A program made the translations under genes and the position numbers. DNA of 64,000 nucleotides from Rhabdophis nuchalis (taxonomy: Eukaryota; Chordata; Lepidosauria; Squamata; Natricidae): positions 332,402,419-332,466,418 of the forward strand of contig CM077643.1 of NCBI GenBank assembly GCA_039707465.1. Reading direction: 5' to 3'. This document shows, one piece after another, positions 35,371-47,166 of the stretch. The notes beneath the pieces were generated by a model. It saw only the letters and a list, made by a program, of their open reading frames with translations, was not told the origin of the DNA and did not search any database. How positions within the stretch are numbered: the stretch's first letter is position 1; every line of letters begins with the position of its first letter.

Positions 35371-37621
35371 ATAATCCTTCCCAATGTTCCACACGTTGAG
35401 CTATTAGACTCTATTAGCAACGCCTTAATATAAAAACAAAGAGGAATGAAAAGAACGCAATTGCATTAGTTCTATTGTTAATTGCTTGTGAACAACAAGC
35501 AAATAATAAAATGTGCTTTATTGGAATAGAATAAAGAATTGATTCAAAGCTCTTTTTGTTATGGTTTGTTAGTAAGAAGATTATGTTCTTATCCAGGTCT
35601 CTGCAGTCCTAAACATTCTCAGTGAAAGCCAAGGTTTTTTTCATGTTTGGCCTTTTTTTAACCAGAGACCACAGGAAAGTGAAGGCAAATATAGTTGTGT
35701 AGATTAATACCCTCCCAGCCAACCAGCATGCATCTAGAGAGAGGGGCAGAAAGCTTAGGGTAGCTTTCAAGAGTTCTAGTTCAGAAAGCACAAGGAAAGA
35801 AAAAGACAAAGTACAAACCAGATCAGTATTCAATAAGTCAATCTAAGGTTCAGGCCCTAGTTCAAGACATCTAGCCACGGGAGCAATTAATTACAGAAGT
35901 TATTTCTCATACTTTAATTCCAAGATACAGAGTGGTATATAAAACTCTTTGAGCTTTCACCCCAAAACAACTGCCATACATATAGATTAACCCCAAATTC
36001 TGGACTAGTGAGCCTTTCCCTTTAATTCTCTTTCGCAGTGTTGTTATTCCATAAGAATGGAGATAGCTTTCAGGGAAAGTCTGAGGCCACAGACCTTATG
36101 TTTGTAGGGGATAATTCTTGTTAGCTTGCTGTTCTGGGCTCTGGAACAATGATTCCATCTGTTTCCAAAGCTGCTCTTGACAGGAATGCCTATGAAACAG
36201 TCAACTTTCCCTTTTCAGAGCACTGCAGCAAATGGGAACATTGCCTTTGGCCTATAATTACTCTATTTTAAACATCTTTTCCTCATACAATTTTACTCTT
36301 CCCAAGAAGAGACAGGGCAAAAACATGGCACAGAAGAATACATTAAGTATCTCAAGGTCCAGTTCTTTATTAGAATGATGTGTTTTTGGTAGCCATTGTA
36401 ATAATTACAGCCCTGAACTGGGGTCATAGGCAAATACCTTCTGTTAATGACTCAAGGCCACAGAATGTCATATAAATAAGGACAAGGGAGGATATCTTCT
36501 GTACATGTGGTGTGTTATAAAATATTAGCTCCATTCTCAACGACTGAAATTAGAAATCGGTAAATCAGTTGGAGGGGAGGATTATGTTTTTGATAAGTTT
36601 TGCTATGAAATGTTGTAAAATTAATGAATACACATTAAAAATAAGCAACATCGGAATAATTTCCCTGGCTTAATATTAAGGAATTAATGTGTGGTGTGGG
36701 CATGCTTATTAAAATCTTAATTTCTGGAAAGTAAATGTATAGCGATCTTTTTTAGATAGCTCAGTTATCTGTTTCATCCATTGCCAATTAGGTGGTGTGG
36801 AGGCAAGTGATGGGTAAAAATCTGAGATCGCTAGATTAAAATCCCAAAATAACCTGATCATTAGAGGACAGCATTTGTGTAATATGAACCTGATACATAA
36901 AAGAGCAATATGGTAATATTCATTTTTGAACATAACATAGCATGACAATATTTGATATTTTGATGTACAGTAGTATCAACTTATTCCAAGATTTCTGACT
37001 CTTCATAACACATGAAGTGAAATTAGCCCAAAGTGGTTGATTTAATTCAGAAAAACTAATGAAGCTTTAGCTTGCTGCAGAGGTTATCCCAGTTAGTTTT
37101 GGAAAGAAAAGACTGATTCATGTGCCCCCAAGCCCCAACATAAAAGGAGCTGATTATTCCTAGTAGCAACAATAGAAGAGAAGAAGAACAGCCTTAGTGT
37201 AATGGGCACTCTTTACTGATCCAATTTGGAACATGAGTAACAAAGAAATTTTGTACGATATCAGCATAAAGGAAATCACAGCTTGATAAAAGCCATCACT
37301 TCCTGTTTTGGGAAAATGCCATAGCTTTAAGGAATCGATTTGGTAAAATTAAAGTGCCTTCTTTACTTACAACTCTAAAAGAAAGTCAAACTGTGTTGAT
37401 GAAAAACAAAGAGGTCTTTTGCCTCCTGATTGTAGGCAGTCCAAAGTATTCAAATTATTTTGAGACAAATCTATCACATGCATTCAATGCTGTGAAAGAT
37501 TTTCTTTCATTTCCAAGGGGGAATGGATTGCAAGGGTAGTCATGGGATATAGTAAAAGAACACTGAGCAGTCAATGATGTTGAGCTCATTTGCACTGTGG
37601 TTAAACAAAAGTTCTGATTAG
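35371..37621. other. Anonymous DNA, no gene seen
   Basis: A minus-strand ORF at 36709-36948 (TPPNWQWMKQITELSKKDRY) is reminiscent of a LINE C-terminus, but I cannot place it. Nothing else is recognised. Confidence 0.45.
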
Positions 37622-37629
37622 CCTGTAGA

Positions 37630-37764
37630 GAGAAGTCTCCAAACTTGGCAACTCTAAGACTTGCAGACTTCAGCTCCCAGAATTCTCCAGCCAGCATGGC
37701 TTGGTGAGGAATTGTAGGAGATGAAGTCCATAAGTCTTAATATTGCCAAGTTTGGAGACCCCTG
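37630..37764. mobile_element. Old hairpin MITE copy
   Basis: Diverged arms AAGTCTCCAAACTTGGCAAC and GCCAAGTTTGGAGACCCCTG flank CAGCCAGCATGGCTTGG. No TSD survives. It is related to the CAGGGGTC hairpin family. Confidence 0.75.
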
Positions 37765-38089
37765 TTCTAGAATGAATATCAATTGTCCTTTAGACTCCTA
37801 ACCCCTTGGATCGATTTGGTATTATAGTTTGATTCAGCATCAGAAAGGAGCAGAGGGTCTCAAAGCAAGAGAGGTTCTATCGTACTCTAGTGTGCTACAT
37901 ATTGATCTCTGTTTTCCACCAAGGTGCCAACTTGCATTCATTTTTCAAGATCTACAGAAGAACAATCCCTATTGGTTTGATTGTAGCAAATAAAGTAGCA
38001 TATATTGGAAGAGAGGAGAAGAGCTTTTCTTGAATTTATTTGAGGGAATTTCTCTTCCCAGTTTTGTCTACCCATCTCATTATAGATCT

Positions 38090-38945
38090 GGCAGGAGAGG
38101 CAGGGTCTGGGTGTTATCTACTTGGGTAGTGTGCAGTGGGGTACCCCAAGACTGTCTTATGGCCAGTACTAATCAATGCATTCATCAATGATGTAGAGGA
38201 GGGGATAGAAGAGGAACTCAGTAAATTTGCACATTACACCAAGCTGGCTGAAATAGCCAACACTCCAGAAGATAGACTCAACAAGAAGGATCTTGACAGA
38301 CTTGAGTACTAGGCCCTATCTAAGAAAATGAAATTCAATAGTGAGAAAATTAAGGTTCTACATTTGGGCAAGCAAAACCAAATGCAGGTATTAAATAGGT
38401 GATATCGAGCTCAATATTAGTAACTGTGAAAGGGATCATGGAGTCCTAATAAACAATCACTTAAATATGACCAGGAGAGTGTTGCAGCTGCCAAAAAAAA
38501 TGCCAATGCAAACCTAGACTGTGTTAACAAAGGAATAGAATCAAGCTAACACTAAGTGTTAATACCACTATATGGTGACTCGGTAAGACCACCTTGGAAT
38601 ATTTCATCCAGTTTTGGTCGCCACAATATAAAACAGACATTGAGACTCTAGAAAGAGTGCAGAAAAGAGGAACAAAGATGTTTAGGGGACTGGAGGCTAA
38701 AACATTCTCCAAAGGACCAGAAGGCAGGAGAAGCAATGGATAGAAACTAATCAAGGAGAGAATCAATCTCAAATGAAGGAGAAATTTCCTGACAGAATTA
38801 ATTAGTGGAATGAATTGCCCCCAGAAATTGTGAATGCTCCAACACTGGAGGTTTTTAAGAAGAGATTGCACAACCATTTGTCTGAAATGGTATGGGTTTC
38901 CTGCTTGAGCAGGGGTTAGAGTAGAAGATCTCTAAGATACTTACT
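38090..38945 (+). mobile_element. CR1 LINE, RT to 3' end, internally deleted
   Basis: The start GCAGTGGGGTACCCCAAGAC is the GVPQ region. Relics of NAFINDVEEGIEEELSKFA, with the catalytic box unrecognisable, the TLERVQKR tail domain and the CR1 3' UTR follow. A deletion removes the stretch between GLEAK and the FSK block, and several stops are present. Confidence 0.85.
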
Positions 38946-39087
38946 AACATTATTATTCTATCTATTAAGAAATGTCACCTGGCAGGACCCAGGAAGAGAG
39001 AGTCTTATGTCATGACACCCAATCTTTAGAAAATCACCCCCAAACATTAGCTTGGTTTTAAGGCCTTAGACATGTTTTTGTCACTTT

Positions 39088-39091
<4 letters not shown>

Positions 39092-39137
<46 letters not shown>
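39092..39137 (+). repeat. (CA)n microsatellite
   Basis: About 23 uninterrupted CA units. Confidence 0.97.
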
Positions 39138-39140
<3 letters not shown>

Positions 39141-42062
39141 TTTACATTCTTTTATGAATGAAATAACTTTACAGTATGACAGGCATTGTACTGAAATAAT
39201 AAACACTTGTGAATGATAAGCTGAATGGAGGTGAGGGAGACACGGATTGCCAAATGCTAATACAAGGTGAACTGAGCAAGTATAGGGACAAATTCTTGGA
39301 TGAACCCAGGGCCAACAAGCTCTGAGAAAGAAGTATGGATAGAAATTTCAAAGGTATCACCAGCATGATGGTATGAACGTAGTAGCATTTTTCTCTTTTT
39401 AAGTCTTCATTGTATATCCGTGAGTCCCTCCTAGGAGGCCATGAAAATACCAATCATGTTCCCACTGAATCATCTGAAATTTTAATCTGGCTTTCCCAAA
39501 ATGCCTCAGAAAAACTAAGATGTCATTTGAGCATCACAAAAGAGATATTCGATTATTGGTATTGGTATCCAGCTGCTGAGTGATGTGGCTATGGAGTAAC
39601 AACAGCGGTTTGAAAATTCAATTATCTAGATTCCTGCTGTCTCTCTTCTTGCTATGCTTTTCTATAAAAATCCCTGGAAATGGATATCTCCATTCTTAAA
39701 TAGACCAGCATGTTGCTGAAGCTCAGATTTCTCTCTTGTGAGGATCTCAGCAAGGAGCCTTATGCATCTCTTTCAACGATGCTCCTTTTCTAGTCTACAG
39801 AGGGAGAGGGAAAGGTTTTGGAGAAAGCATGTCAATATAAGGAAACTATTCCTTGCAAGCTGCATAATTGCCCTTATATTTATGTTTTTAGTCTGAGAGA
39901 TTGGGGGGAACTAATAAGAGCAGCTCTCTGTACTTGTGGCAGTCAGATTCCCATTCCCCTTATTCTAATGTCTGCTTTTATTGATGATCTTTCTGCAGCT
40001 CTCCTTTGTAATATTATTAATGTTATTTATTTATCTAACTGAAAATATACGAATTTTGATCTATAGCAATAGATGAAGGACAAAGTATGACCAATAAATA
40101 TAATAGGATAACAAACAATAAAGTATTGTAAATATTTAAATTTACAGAGATCCAAAAATTTGAGACAGTCACATTCTCTCTATGGATTACATGTAATAAA
40201 GTTGGGGATCATCTTAGCCTCTGGCAGGACAATGTCTTTCCATAATAAGAGAAGAAGGCTTTTCTCGCTTGTCTGCTTAATGCATTCTTCTTGGGGTATA
40301 GCAAAACATTGAATCTCTTGTCAGATCTTGATACTTAAGAAGGCCTATACAAGGTGGTCACTCCATTGAATTCCAAGATCTCAAATCATCTAAAGGCTGA
40401 TACATCATGAATATATTGATCCATGTTGCTTGGCAATGGAAGAGGAAGAATGATTATTTTGCTGATGGTAATATCCCATATGGTTGGATGATATTTCTCT
40501 TGGTAATTTGGCAAAGCCAAATTTTAGGATGAACACGATTGTGAGAGGAAGACCTATCATCCCAGCAACCTGTCCATGATCAAGACGTCTGAACCAAAAC
40601 AGAACCATCCTAAAAGGTTTCATAAAAAGTTTTAAGGTTTGTAGGAATAGAGAGGTGAGCAATGTGTCTGCTGAAATTGAGACATTTGTACCTAAAGTCT
40701 TGATGTTAAACTGCTGGGGGGGGGGGTAGGAAGAAAAGAGGAAGATTCTGAATTCTTCTCACAAGAAATAATTTATCAGGGTTTTCAATCACACTATTTC
40801 AGGGAGGAAAGTTTAAGCAATGTGTTAGAGGATTGTTGCCAAGCAATGGCAACATCTGCCTTGCTATTTCTCAGAAGTGTTTTTCTCCTGCAAAAGAGAC
40901 TTCAGTTTTTTTGGGCTGTGTTTTCAGAAAGCTTAAGAATGTCTTTCAAATGTATTTTGACTGGGTTTTTAAGTTTAATTTATTGCTGGAAGGTGCTTAT
41001 GTTAACACTGAACCTTCTCTGACTTCCCATATTTCCCTGTATAAAAAAGCCCAAGGGAAGAATCTCCCTTGTGATATCTTCCACTGGGAAATTAATTGGG
41101 ATGTAGACCAGCTGAAAAAGTGCCAGAGGTTTTTTTTTTCCTACATAGCACTAGTATTTAAGTTCTTTGCCATTAAGAACAATTCCTTAAAACAGAGAAA
41201 TTGTTCGTATTTTGGTGGGATCTGAGAGAGTACAATATTGCATGTTTGCTTGAAAAAATGTTTGATTCGAGGCCTTTGACATTGCTACCTTATGCTCATC
41301 TACTTCTGTCACCCACTCCTTGTCACATCACAGATGATGATGGGAACAACAGTACAGAAAGCAGGCATTTAAAACCATTTTTGTTCATGATAATTCCCTG
41401 GTTTAAACACTTATCTTTCAGTTGTTTTTCATTCTTTCTGCTAAAGGCTTTACTGTGATATATAACATATTCCTCATAATGATTTTCCTCTATCCCCAAA
41501 CAGGCTCATTCAAAAATCTATACCTTTTCATGTAGAACATGAAGGCGAAACCATCCCTGAAATTCTCTTTAGTTCTGCCAAAGAAGAGTAAAAACAAACA
41601 AACCCAACAACCCTGAGCAGCACCTACCTTCCTGGAAACCTATAGATTTCCTGATTTAGGCCAATTGCCATCAAACACTACTGGGCGGTGACATCCTTTT
41701 GATGCAACCCCTGAAATTATACACCAACGTCCGATGACAGGTATGGTACAAGAAGAAGAATACATCTGTCTACTGTCTCCCTCCCGGCTTCTTTTAGGAA
41801 TGGATACACTACTGTGTGTTCTCTGAACTGTGGTCTCTAAAAATTTTCCACATCATCCTTAGGACTTATAGGCTGTTTAATGTTCGAAAAAGACATGCAC
41901 TTCATCTTTAAACACAAAAGTGACTCTGCAGTCCCGATCTGGAATCAGGAATCACAGGGGCCACTGGAAATACATTGTTGTAATAACCAGGGGTGTTATT
42001 TTATAACATTGCTCAAGGTTTTCTATCCGGTTTTGGCAGCACTTGTCTTTAAAGATAGTATT
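39138..42062. other. Anonymous DNA, no gene seen
   Basis: Overlapping ORFs at 40,822-41,225 have no recognisable domain or codon bias and are probably chance. A G10 run lies near 40,717. Confidence 0.5.
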
Positions 42063-42505
42063 ATTTATTTATTTTATTTATTAATTTAATTTGTATACCG
42101 CCCTCTCTCCCGTTTGGGACTCAGGGCGGTGCACAGGGATAATAAAAAGATAAAATACATATAAATACAATCAATTGGATAAATTTAAAATTAAATTAAA
42201 TAAATTTAATCTGTGCTAAAATATTTAAAAACCCTATTAAAACGGTGGTAAAACGAACTATGTCAGGCAGGCCCCATGAAAATAGTAGGTCTTTAATGCT
42301 CGACGGAAGAGGCGAAGGTCCATGATAGTACGAAGGTCGGGGGGGGGTCATTCCAGACGGCTGGACTCACCACAGAGAAGGCCCTTCTCCTGGGAGTCGC
42401 CAGCCTGCATTGTCCAGCGGACGACACCCTGAGGAGGCCCTCCCTGTGGGAGCGGACAGGTCGGATGGAGGTATGTGGCAGGAGGCGGTTCTGCAAATAA
42501 TAGAA
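42063..42505 (-). mobile_element. L2-clade LINE 3' end, antisense
   Basis: The plus strand starts with (TTTA)n and ATACCGCCCTCTCTCCCGTT. Read on the minus strand, the coding end gives LLPHTSIRPVRSHREGLLRV and ATPRRRAFSVVSPAVWND, then a frameshift in a C-run. It is 5'-truncated at about 42,505 and matches the 46.5-46.9 kb segment. Confidence 0.9.
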
Positions 42506-42509
42506 CACA

Positions 42510-43166
42510 GGTCTTACCTTAGAACCTAGAGATATTCCAATGGTGTGCAAGACACCTATGTGCACTTTTGCATAGAGAATCTCTCTGGGGGCAGCTGTCT
42601 GATAGAATTATCTCTTCGCTGTGATATATCTGATCCCATAGGTTTCAGACCTCTCTTCAAGTCATATTCCCCCCCCCCCCAGGCATTTTGGTCTGTCAAT
42701 ATTTTTCCTTGTTTGTTTTTCCCACCTCTCCCCAAATGGATTGTTCTTGTTGGTTCATTTTTACTCTGTTGTTATCCTGCTCTTATCCTTTAAATAATTC
42801 ATGGTAACTAAAGGTGCATACTGAATACACAAGAAAAAATTTCCTGGAGGGGCTGGTTGGCAACCCTGCCTGTGTCAGTCTTTTTTCAGAATCTCTTTCA
42901 TCCTGTATACTGAGCCATATGGATGGTCTGCTTGTTGTTAAGGAGCAGACAGTTAGGATTCCCTTTTGCCACTCAAACTTATCTGGGCTTTAGATGGCAC
43001 CCAGATGGAATCCAAGACAGAGGGACACTAAATTTTCTGGTTCTGACCAAAAATAGCGCTGTCATTGTTTGCACTCATGAGTTATCCTTGTCTAAATATG
43101 GGGTTGCTTACTTTAAATACGTTTTCTTTCATTTCTCATTTAGCACTCTGAAGGCAAAAAAGAAAA
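42510..43166. other. Anonymous DNA, no gene seen
   Basis: C10 run near 42,671; nothing else recognised. Confidence 0.5.
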
Positions 43167-43425
43167 AAAGAAAGCAGTGGTGGAATTCATTTTTTTTTAC
43201 TACCAGTTCTGTAGGCGTGGCTTGATGGGTGCGGCAGGGGAAAGATACTACAAAATCTCCATTCCCACCCCACTCCAGGGGAAGGATATTGCAAAATCTC
43301 CATTCCCATCCCACTCTGGAGCCAGCCAAAAGTGGTATTTGTCGGTTCTCTGAACTACTCAAAATTTCCGCTACCGGTTCTCCAGAACCTGTCAGAACCT
43401 GCTGAATTTCACCCCTGAAAGAAAG
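43167..43425. mobile_element. hAT-like MITE (CAGTGGTGGAATTC family), perfect TSD
   Basis: The element at 43175-43417 (243 bp) has termini CAGTGGTGGAATTCA and TGAATTTCACCCCTG. Both flanks are aaagaaag. An internal ~40-bp direct duplication (GCAAAATCTCCATTCCCA blocks at about 43,250 and 43,290) is present. Sister copy at 53.8 kb. Confidence 0.9.
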
Positions 43426-44089
43426 GTCAAAACAATAGCATCCTGTATACCTTGATTATACGAATGCATATTACTACAATATTCCAAATTCCTTTTCCAT
43501 CTGCACTAAGCACATTATTCCAAATGAAGTTTCTTACATCTCTAGCAAAGACTGAGCAAGCAGATCTATGAGTTCAGTGATGATGCAGAACTGATTGCTC
43601 ACCTGGCTTAAATTCACCTGAGAGAGCCCATTCACAGCTTTTGAAGAGGAAAAAAAACCCAAGGTCCTTTTATATACTTCCCTTAGTGACGCATAACATG
43701 TTTTGGCATATGGATGCCTTTGGATTCATTCTTGTAAAATATTCCATTTTTTAATTTGTGCTTCCTTGGATATCACTCTGGCAATCCTCTCTGGCTGTGT
43801 CAAGAGGCAAAATTTAATAGCTAACAGCTGCAGATCCAAGCTGACTCAGTAGGGAAGAAAGAACAGAAAAGAAAGCAATGAATAGGAGAGAAGTTTTTGT
43901 TTCCCCATAGCACAATGCCTCAAACAGTAAATAGACTTTAGCCAGAACAATAATTACTTTCCAGCGTCGATAGAGTGAAGTGAAATGATCATAAAAGGTA
44001 CACAAAGAATGCAAAGAAACATTGCAGTTGTTCTCCTCCATGTGGCCAAAAGAGATGAGGCTGTATCTCTTACCCAGAATGAGACAACA

Positions 44090-44170
44090 TGCCACTGTCA
44101 ACTTGCTGTGGCCAACTTGCAATGGCCAACTCACCACAGCAAACTCACCATGGCTGCAGGACAATTTAGC
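44090..44170. repeat. (CAACTTGC/GGCCAACTCACC) degenerate repeat
   Basis: Alternating CAACT and GGCCAA/CACCATGG units ending GGCTGCAGGACAATT. It is the same family as the palindrome at 15,730. Confidence 0.7.
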
Positions 44171-44258
44171 AATACAACTTAATTATTTAAAATAAATAAA
44201 ACATATTTTAATTTTTGCCAATCACATTTTATTCTGTCTTTCCTTTTGCATCCTTTCT

Positions 44259-44338
44259 AGAATAGAATAGAATAGAATAGAATAGAATAGAATAGAACAG
44301 AACAGAACAGAACAGAACAGAACAGAACAGAACAGAAT
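44259..44338 (+). repeat. (AATAG)n(AACAG)n pentamer array on a LINE tail
   Basis: About 7 AATAG and 8 AACAG units directly abut AATTCTTTATTGGCCAGTGT. That is the complement of the LINE 3' end CACTTGGCCAATAAAGAATT also seen at 51.3 and 61.76 kb. Confidence 0.93.
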
Positions 44339-45033
44339 TCTTTATTGGCCAGTGTGATTGGACACACAAGGAATTTGTCTTGGTGCATATGTATAGTATA
44401 GCCTTTATTGTCGTTGTACAAAATAAATACAACGAAATTGGTTTTAGTCTCACTGGTGCAATCCATGACAACAAATACAAACAACATAAATATAAGTATA
44501 AAAAATAATCATAAACATAAGTATAAAGTATAATCCCAATGCAAGTAATTAGGGGAAAAGAAAAAAGAAAAAGTAAGAAAAAGAAAAACTAGTTATACAT
44601 TTCTACTTGTGCATGGAGTGATTGTGATTGTGTTTAATATGCTCTCAGTGTACATAAAAGACAAGATACATTTGTCAAGAATCATAAGGTACAATACTTA
44701 ATGGTAGGGGGTAGAAAAAAGCAATCAAATCATAATAGGAGACCATCGATATAAATCGTAAGGATACAAGCAACAAAGTTACAATAATACAATCATAAGT
44801 GGGAGGGAGATGGGGTGATAGGAACGATACAAAGATTAATAGTAATGTAAACTTAGTAAATAGTTTGACACTGTTGAGGAAATTATTTGTTTAGCAGAGG
44901 GATGGCATTTGGGGAAAAAAACTGTTCTTGTGACTAGTTGTCTTGGTGTGCACTGCTCTTTAGCACTCCTATTCCACCATTTGATGATTCTATTCCAGAT
45001 TCTATTCCAATGATTCTCTTCCATCATTTCTTT
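44339..45033 (-). mobile_element. CR1/L3-like LINE 3' UTR region, antisense, with internal insert
   Basis: The terminal block equals the 3' end at 61.70-61.77 kb read in reverse, and inner blocks (GTAAGGATACAAGCAACAAA near 44,757) also match 61.59 kb. Between about 44,385 and 44,460 another LINE-like tail (CTTTATTGTCGTTGTACAA) seems inserted. No coding part is recognised. Such pentamer-tailed CR1/L3 elements are known to be common in snakes. Confidence 0.65.
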
Positions 45034-45094
45034 GATATTAGTATAACTCTTTTTTTTATATAAAGTAATTTTATTGGTTTTACAATTTTATAAT

Positions 45095-46913
45095 CACTCG
45101 GATTCGGAATGAGCTACCCTCCATCGACAGTGGTCCTGTGGGACTGTCCGAGACTAGTCTTGAGGTTCCTTCTTGGGAGGAGTTTGACTTTGTTACCACC
45201 GAGGATATGGACAGGTTGTCAAGGAAACTTAGGGCGACCACATGTTTATTGGACCCGTGTCCCTCCTGGCTTGTACTGGCATCCTGGGAGACGACACGAG
45301 GCTGGCTCCAGGGCATTGTCAACGCATCTTTGAGTCCTTGCCTGCCGTCTTGAAAGAGGCGGTAGTGAGGCCCCTCCTCAAGAAGCCGTCCCTGGACCCA
45401 GCTTTATTAGAGAACTATCGTCCGGTCTCCAACCTTCACTTTTTGGTGAAGGTTGTCGAGAGTGTGGTAGCCCAACAGTTTCCGCGACACCTGGAGGAAG
45501 TTGATTATCTAGACCCGCGCCAGTCCGGCTTCCGACCCGGTCACAGCACCGAGACGGCATTGGTCGCGTTGGTTGATGATCTCTGGAGGGCGCGGGATAG
45601 AGGTTATTCCTCTATCCTAGTCCTATTAGACCTCTCGGCGGCTTTTGATACCATCGACCATGGTATCCTATTGCACCGACTGGGGGGGTTGGGGTTGGGA
45701 GGCACCGTTTTGCGGTGGTTCTCATCCTACCTCTCTGGTCGGTCGCAATATGTGTTGACGGGAGGGCAGAGGTCGACCTCGAGGCCTCTCTTATGTGGGG
45801 TTCCTCAGGGGTCGGTCCTCTCGCCCCTCCTTTTCAACACATATATGAAGCCGCTGGGTGAGATCATCCGTGGTTTTGGGGTGGAGTACCATCTGTACGC
45901 TGATGACACCCAGCTGTACATATCCACCCCAAACCACCCCAACGATGCCGCCGAAGTGCTGTCCCGGTGTTTGGAGGCCGTACGGATCTGGATGGGTGGT
46001 AACAAACTCAGGCTCAACCCTGCCAAGACTGAGTGGCTGTGGTTTCCGGCACCCCGGTTCAGCCAGATTACTCCAACTCTGGCCATTGGGGGCGAAACAC
46101 TGGCCCCCGTGGAGAGGGCGCGCAATTTGGGTGTCCTCCTGGATTCCCGGCTGTCCATGGAGGACCATGTGGCGGACGTGGCCAGGGGGGCGTTTCATCA
46201 GGTACGCCTGATGCGCCAATTGCGCCCCTTACTGGACCGGGCTGCCCTTCGCACAGTCACTCAAGCTCTCGTGACGTCCCGACTCGACTACTGTAATGCT
46301 CTCTACATGGGGCTTCCCTTGAGGTGCACTCGAAAGCTTCAGCTAGTCCAAAACGCAGCCGCGCGGGTGATTATGGGAGCCACTAGATGCTCCCACATAA
46401 CACCGATCCTGCGCGAGCTGCATTGGCTTCCTGTGGTTTTTCGAGTGCGCTTCAAGGTTCTGACAACTATCTTTAAAGCGCTCCATGGCTCGGGGCCTAG
46501 TTATATGCGAGACCGCCTCCTGCCCCATACATCCCTTAGACCGATACGCTCCCACAGAGAGGGCCTTCTCAGGGTGCCGTCGGCCGGACAATGCCGACTG
46601 GCGACACCCAGGGGAAGAGCCTTCTCTGTGGCGGGCCCAGCCCTTTGGAATGACCTACCCCCTGAATTACGTACCATCACCGACCTCCGCCTCTTCCGCC
46701 AATGTCTTAAGACATATTTGTTTCAACAAGCCGGCCTAGCCTAACCTCCCATGGGGACTTTTAGGTAGTTTTAAATTGGGTTTTTAAAATTTGGTTTTAG
46801 CGCAGGATAGGTTATTTAATAGTTTTTTAAATTATATTTATTGTATTTTGTATGTTTTTAAATTTTCCTGTGCGCCGCCCTGGGTCCTTCGTGGAGAAGG
46901 GCGGGATATAAAT

Positions 46914-46943
<30 letters not shown>
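45095..46943 (+). mobile_element. L2-clade LINE, 5' truncated, inserted in copy A
   Basis: The left junction lies at about 45,095 within the L1-like 3' UTR. The right end is an (AAAT)n tail after GCGCCGCCCTGGGTCC. The coding sequence runs from an upstream frame (WEEFDFVTTEDMDRLS, SWLVLASWETTRGWLQ) through a frameshift near 45,345 into the long RT frame. The endonuclease domain is missing. TSDs are short or absent, as is usual for L2. Confidence 0.92.
45242..46744 (+). CDS. L2 reverse transcriptase and C-terminal domain (truncated ORF2)
   Basis: A 500-codon open frame. RT motifs in order: VVRPLLKKPSLDP near residue 39, SGFRPGHSTETALVALVDDL from about residue 94, LVLLDLSAAFDTIDH from about 125, CGVPQGSVLSPLLFN from about 185, and the catalytic YADDTQLY at 219-226. 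The thumb and tail follow (DYCNALYMGLPL, LHWLPVVFRVRFKV, ALWNDLPPEL). The first ~35 residues (MFIGPVSLLACTG) are in the wrong frame: upstream the true frame reads CLLDPCPSWLVLASW, so a 1-nt indel near 45,345 broke it. Without the endonuclease domain it cannot be a complete LINE protein, but the RT domain itself has no stop. It is the best-preserved retroelement coding sequence in the window. Confidence 0.9.
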   Translation: MFIGPVSLLACTGILGDDTRLAPGHCQRIFESLPAVLKEAVVRPLLKKPSLDPALLENYRPVSNLHFLVKVVESVVAQQFPRHLEEVDYLDPRQSGFRPGHSTETALVALVDDLWRARDRGYSSILVLLDLSAAFDTIDHGILLHRLGGLGLGGTVLRWFSSYLSGRSQYVLTGGQRSTSRPLLCGVPQGSVLSPLLFNTYMKPLGEIIRGFGVEYHLYADDTQLYISTPNHPNDAAEVLSRCLEAVRIWMGGNKLRLNPAKTEWLWFPAPRFSQITPTLAIGGETLAPVERARNLGVLLDSRLSMEDHVADVARGAFHQVRLMRQLRPLLDRAALRTVTQALVTSRLDYCNALYMGLPLRCTRKLQLVQNAAARVIMGATRCSHITPILRELHWLPVVFRVRFKVLTTIFKALHGSGPSYMRDRLLPHTSLRPIRSHREGLLRVPSAGQCRLATPRGRAFSVAGPALWNDLPPELRTITDLRLFRQCLKTYLFQQAGLA

Positions 46944-46944
<1 letters not shown>

Positions 46945-47166
46945 TAAGGATAAGGGTATATAGGGTTAAAATAGAAATTTTTTAGAGCTTTCATGTCAGA
47001 GATGGTGGTCATTTCCGATGTTACATATAAAAAGAATTTCAATAAACAGTAAAAAAAATTACATACATATTGTATCTTGATTCTATGCATTCAATCATTT
47101 GTTTTGTTAACATCTGATACAGAATTACAATTACATAAAAAAGAAAAAATCACTTTAATGAGTCTC

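Noticed and set aside
36709..36948. Antisense LINE C-terminus
   Set aside because: The peptide TPPNWQWMKQITEL is only vaguely LINE-like and no adjoining RT or tail is present.
37630..37764. TSD for the old hairpin copy
   Set aside because: The flanks do not match in any register I tried.
40822..41225. Overlapping 66- and 130-codon ORFs as a host gene
   Set aside because: No recognisable domain, no splice or promoter context, and composition like the surroundings.
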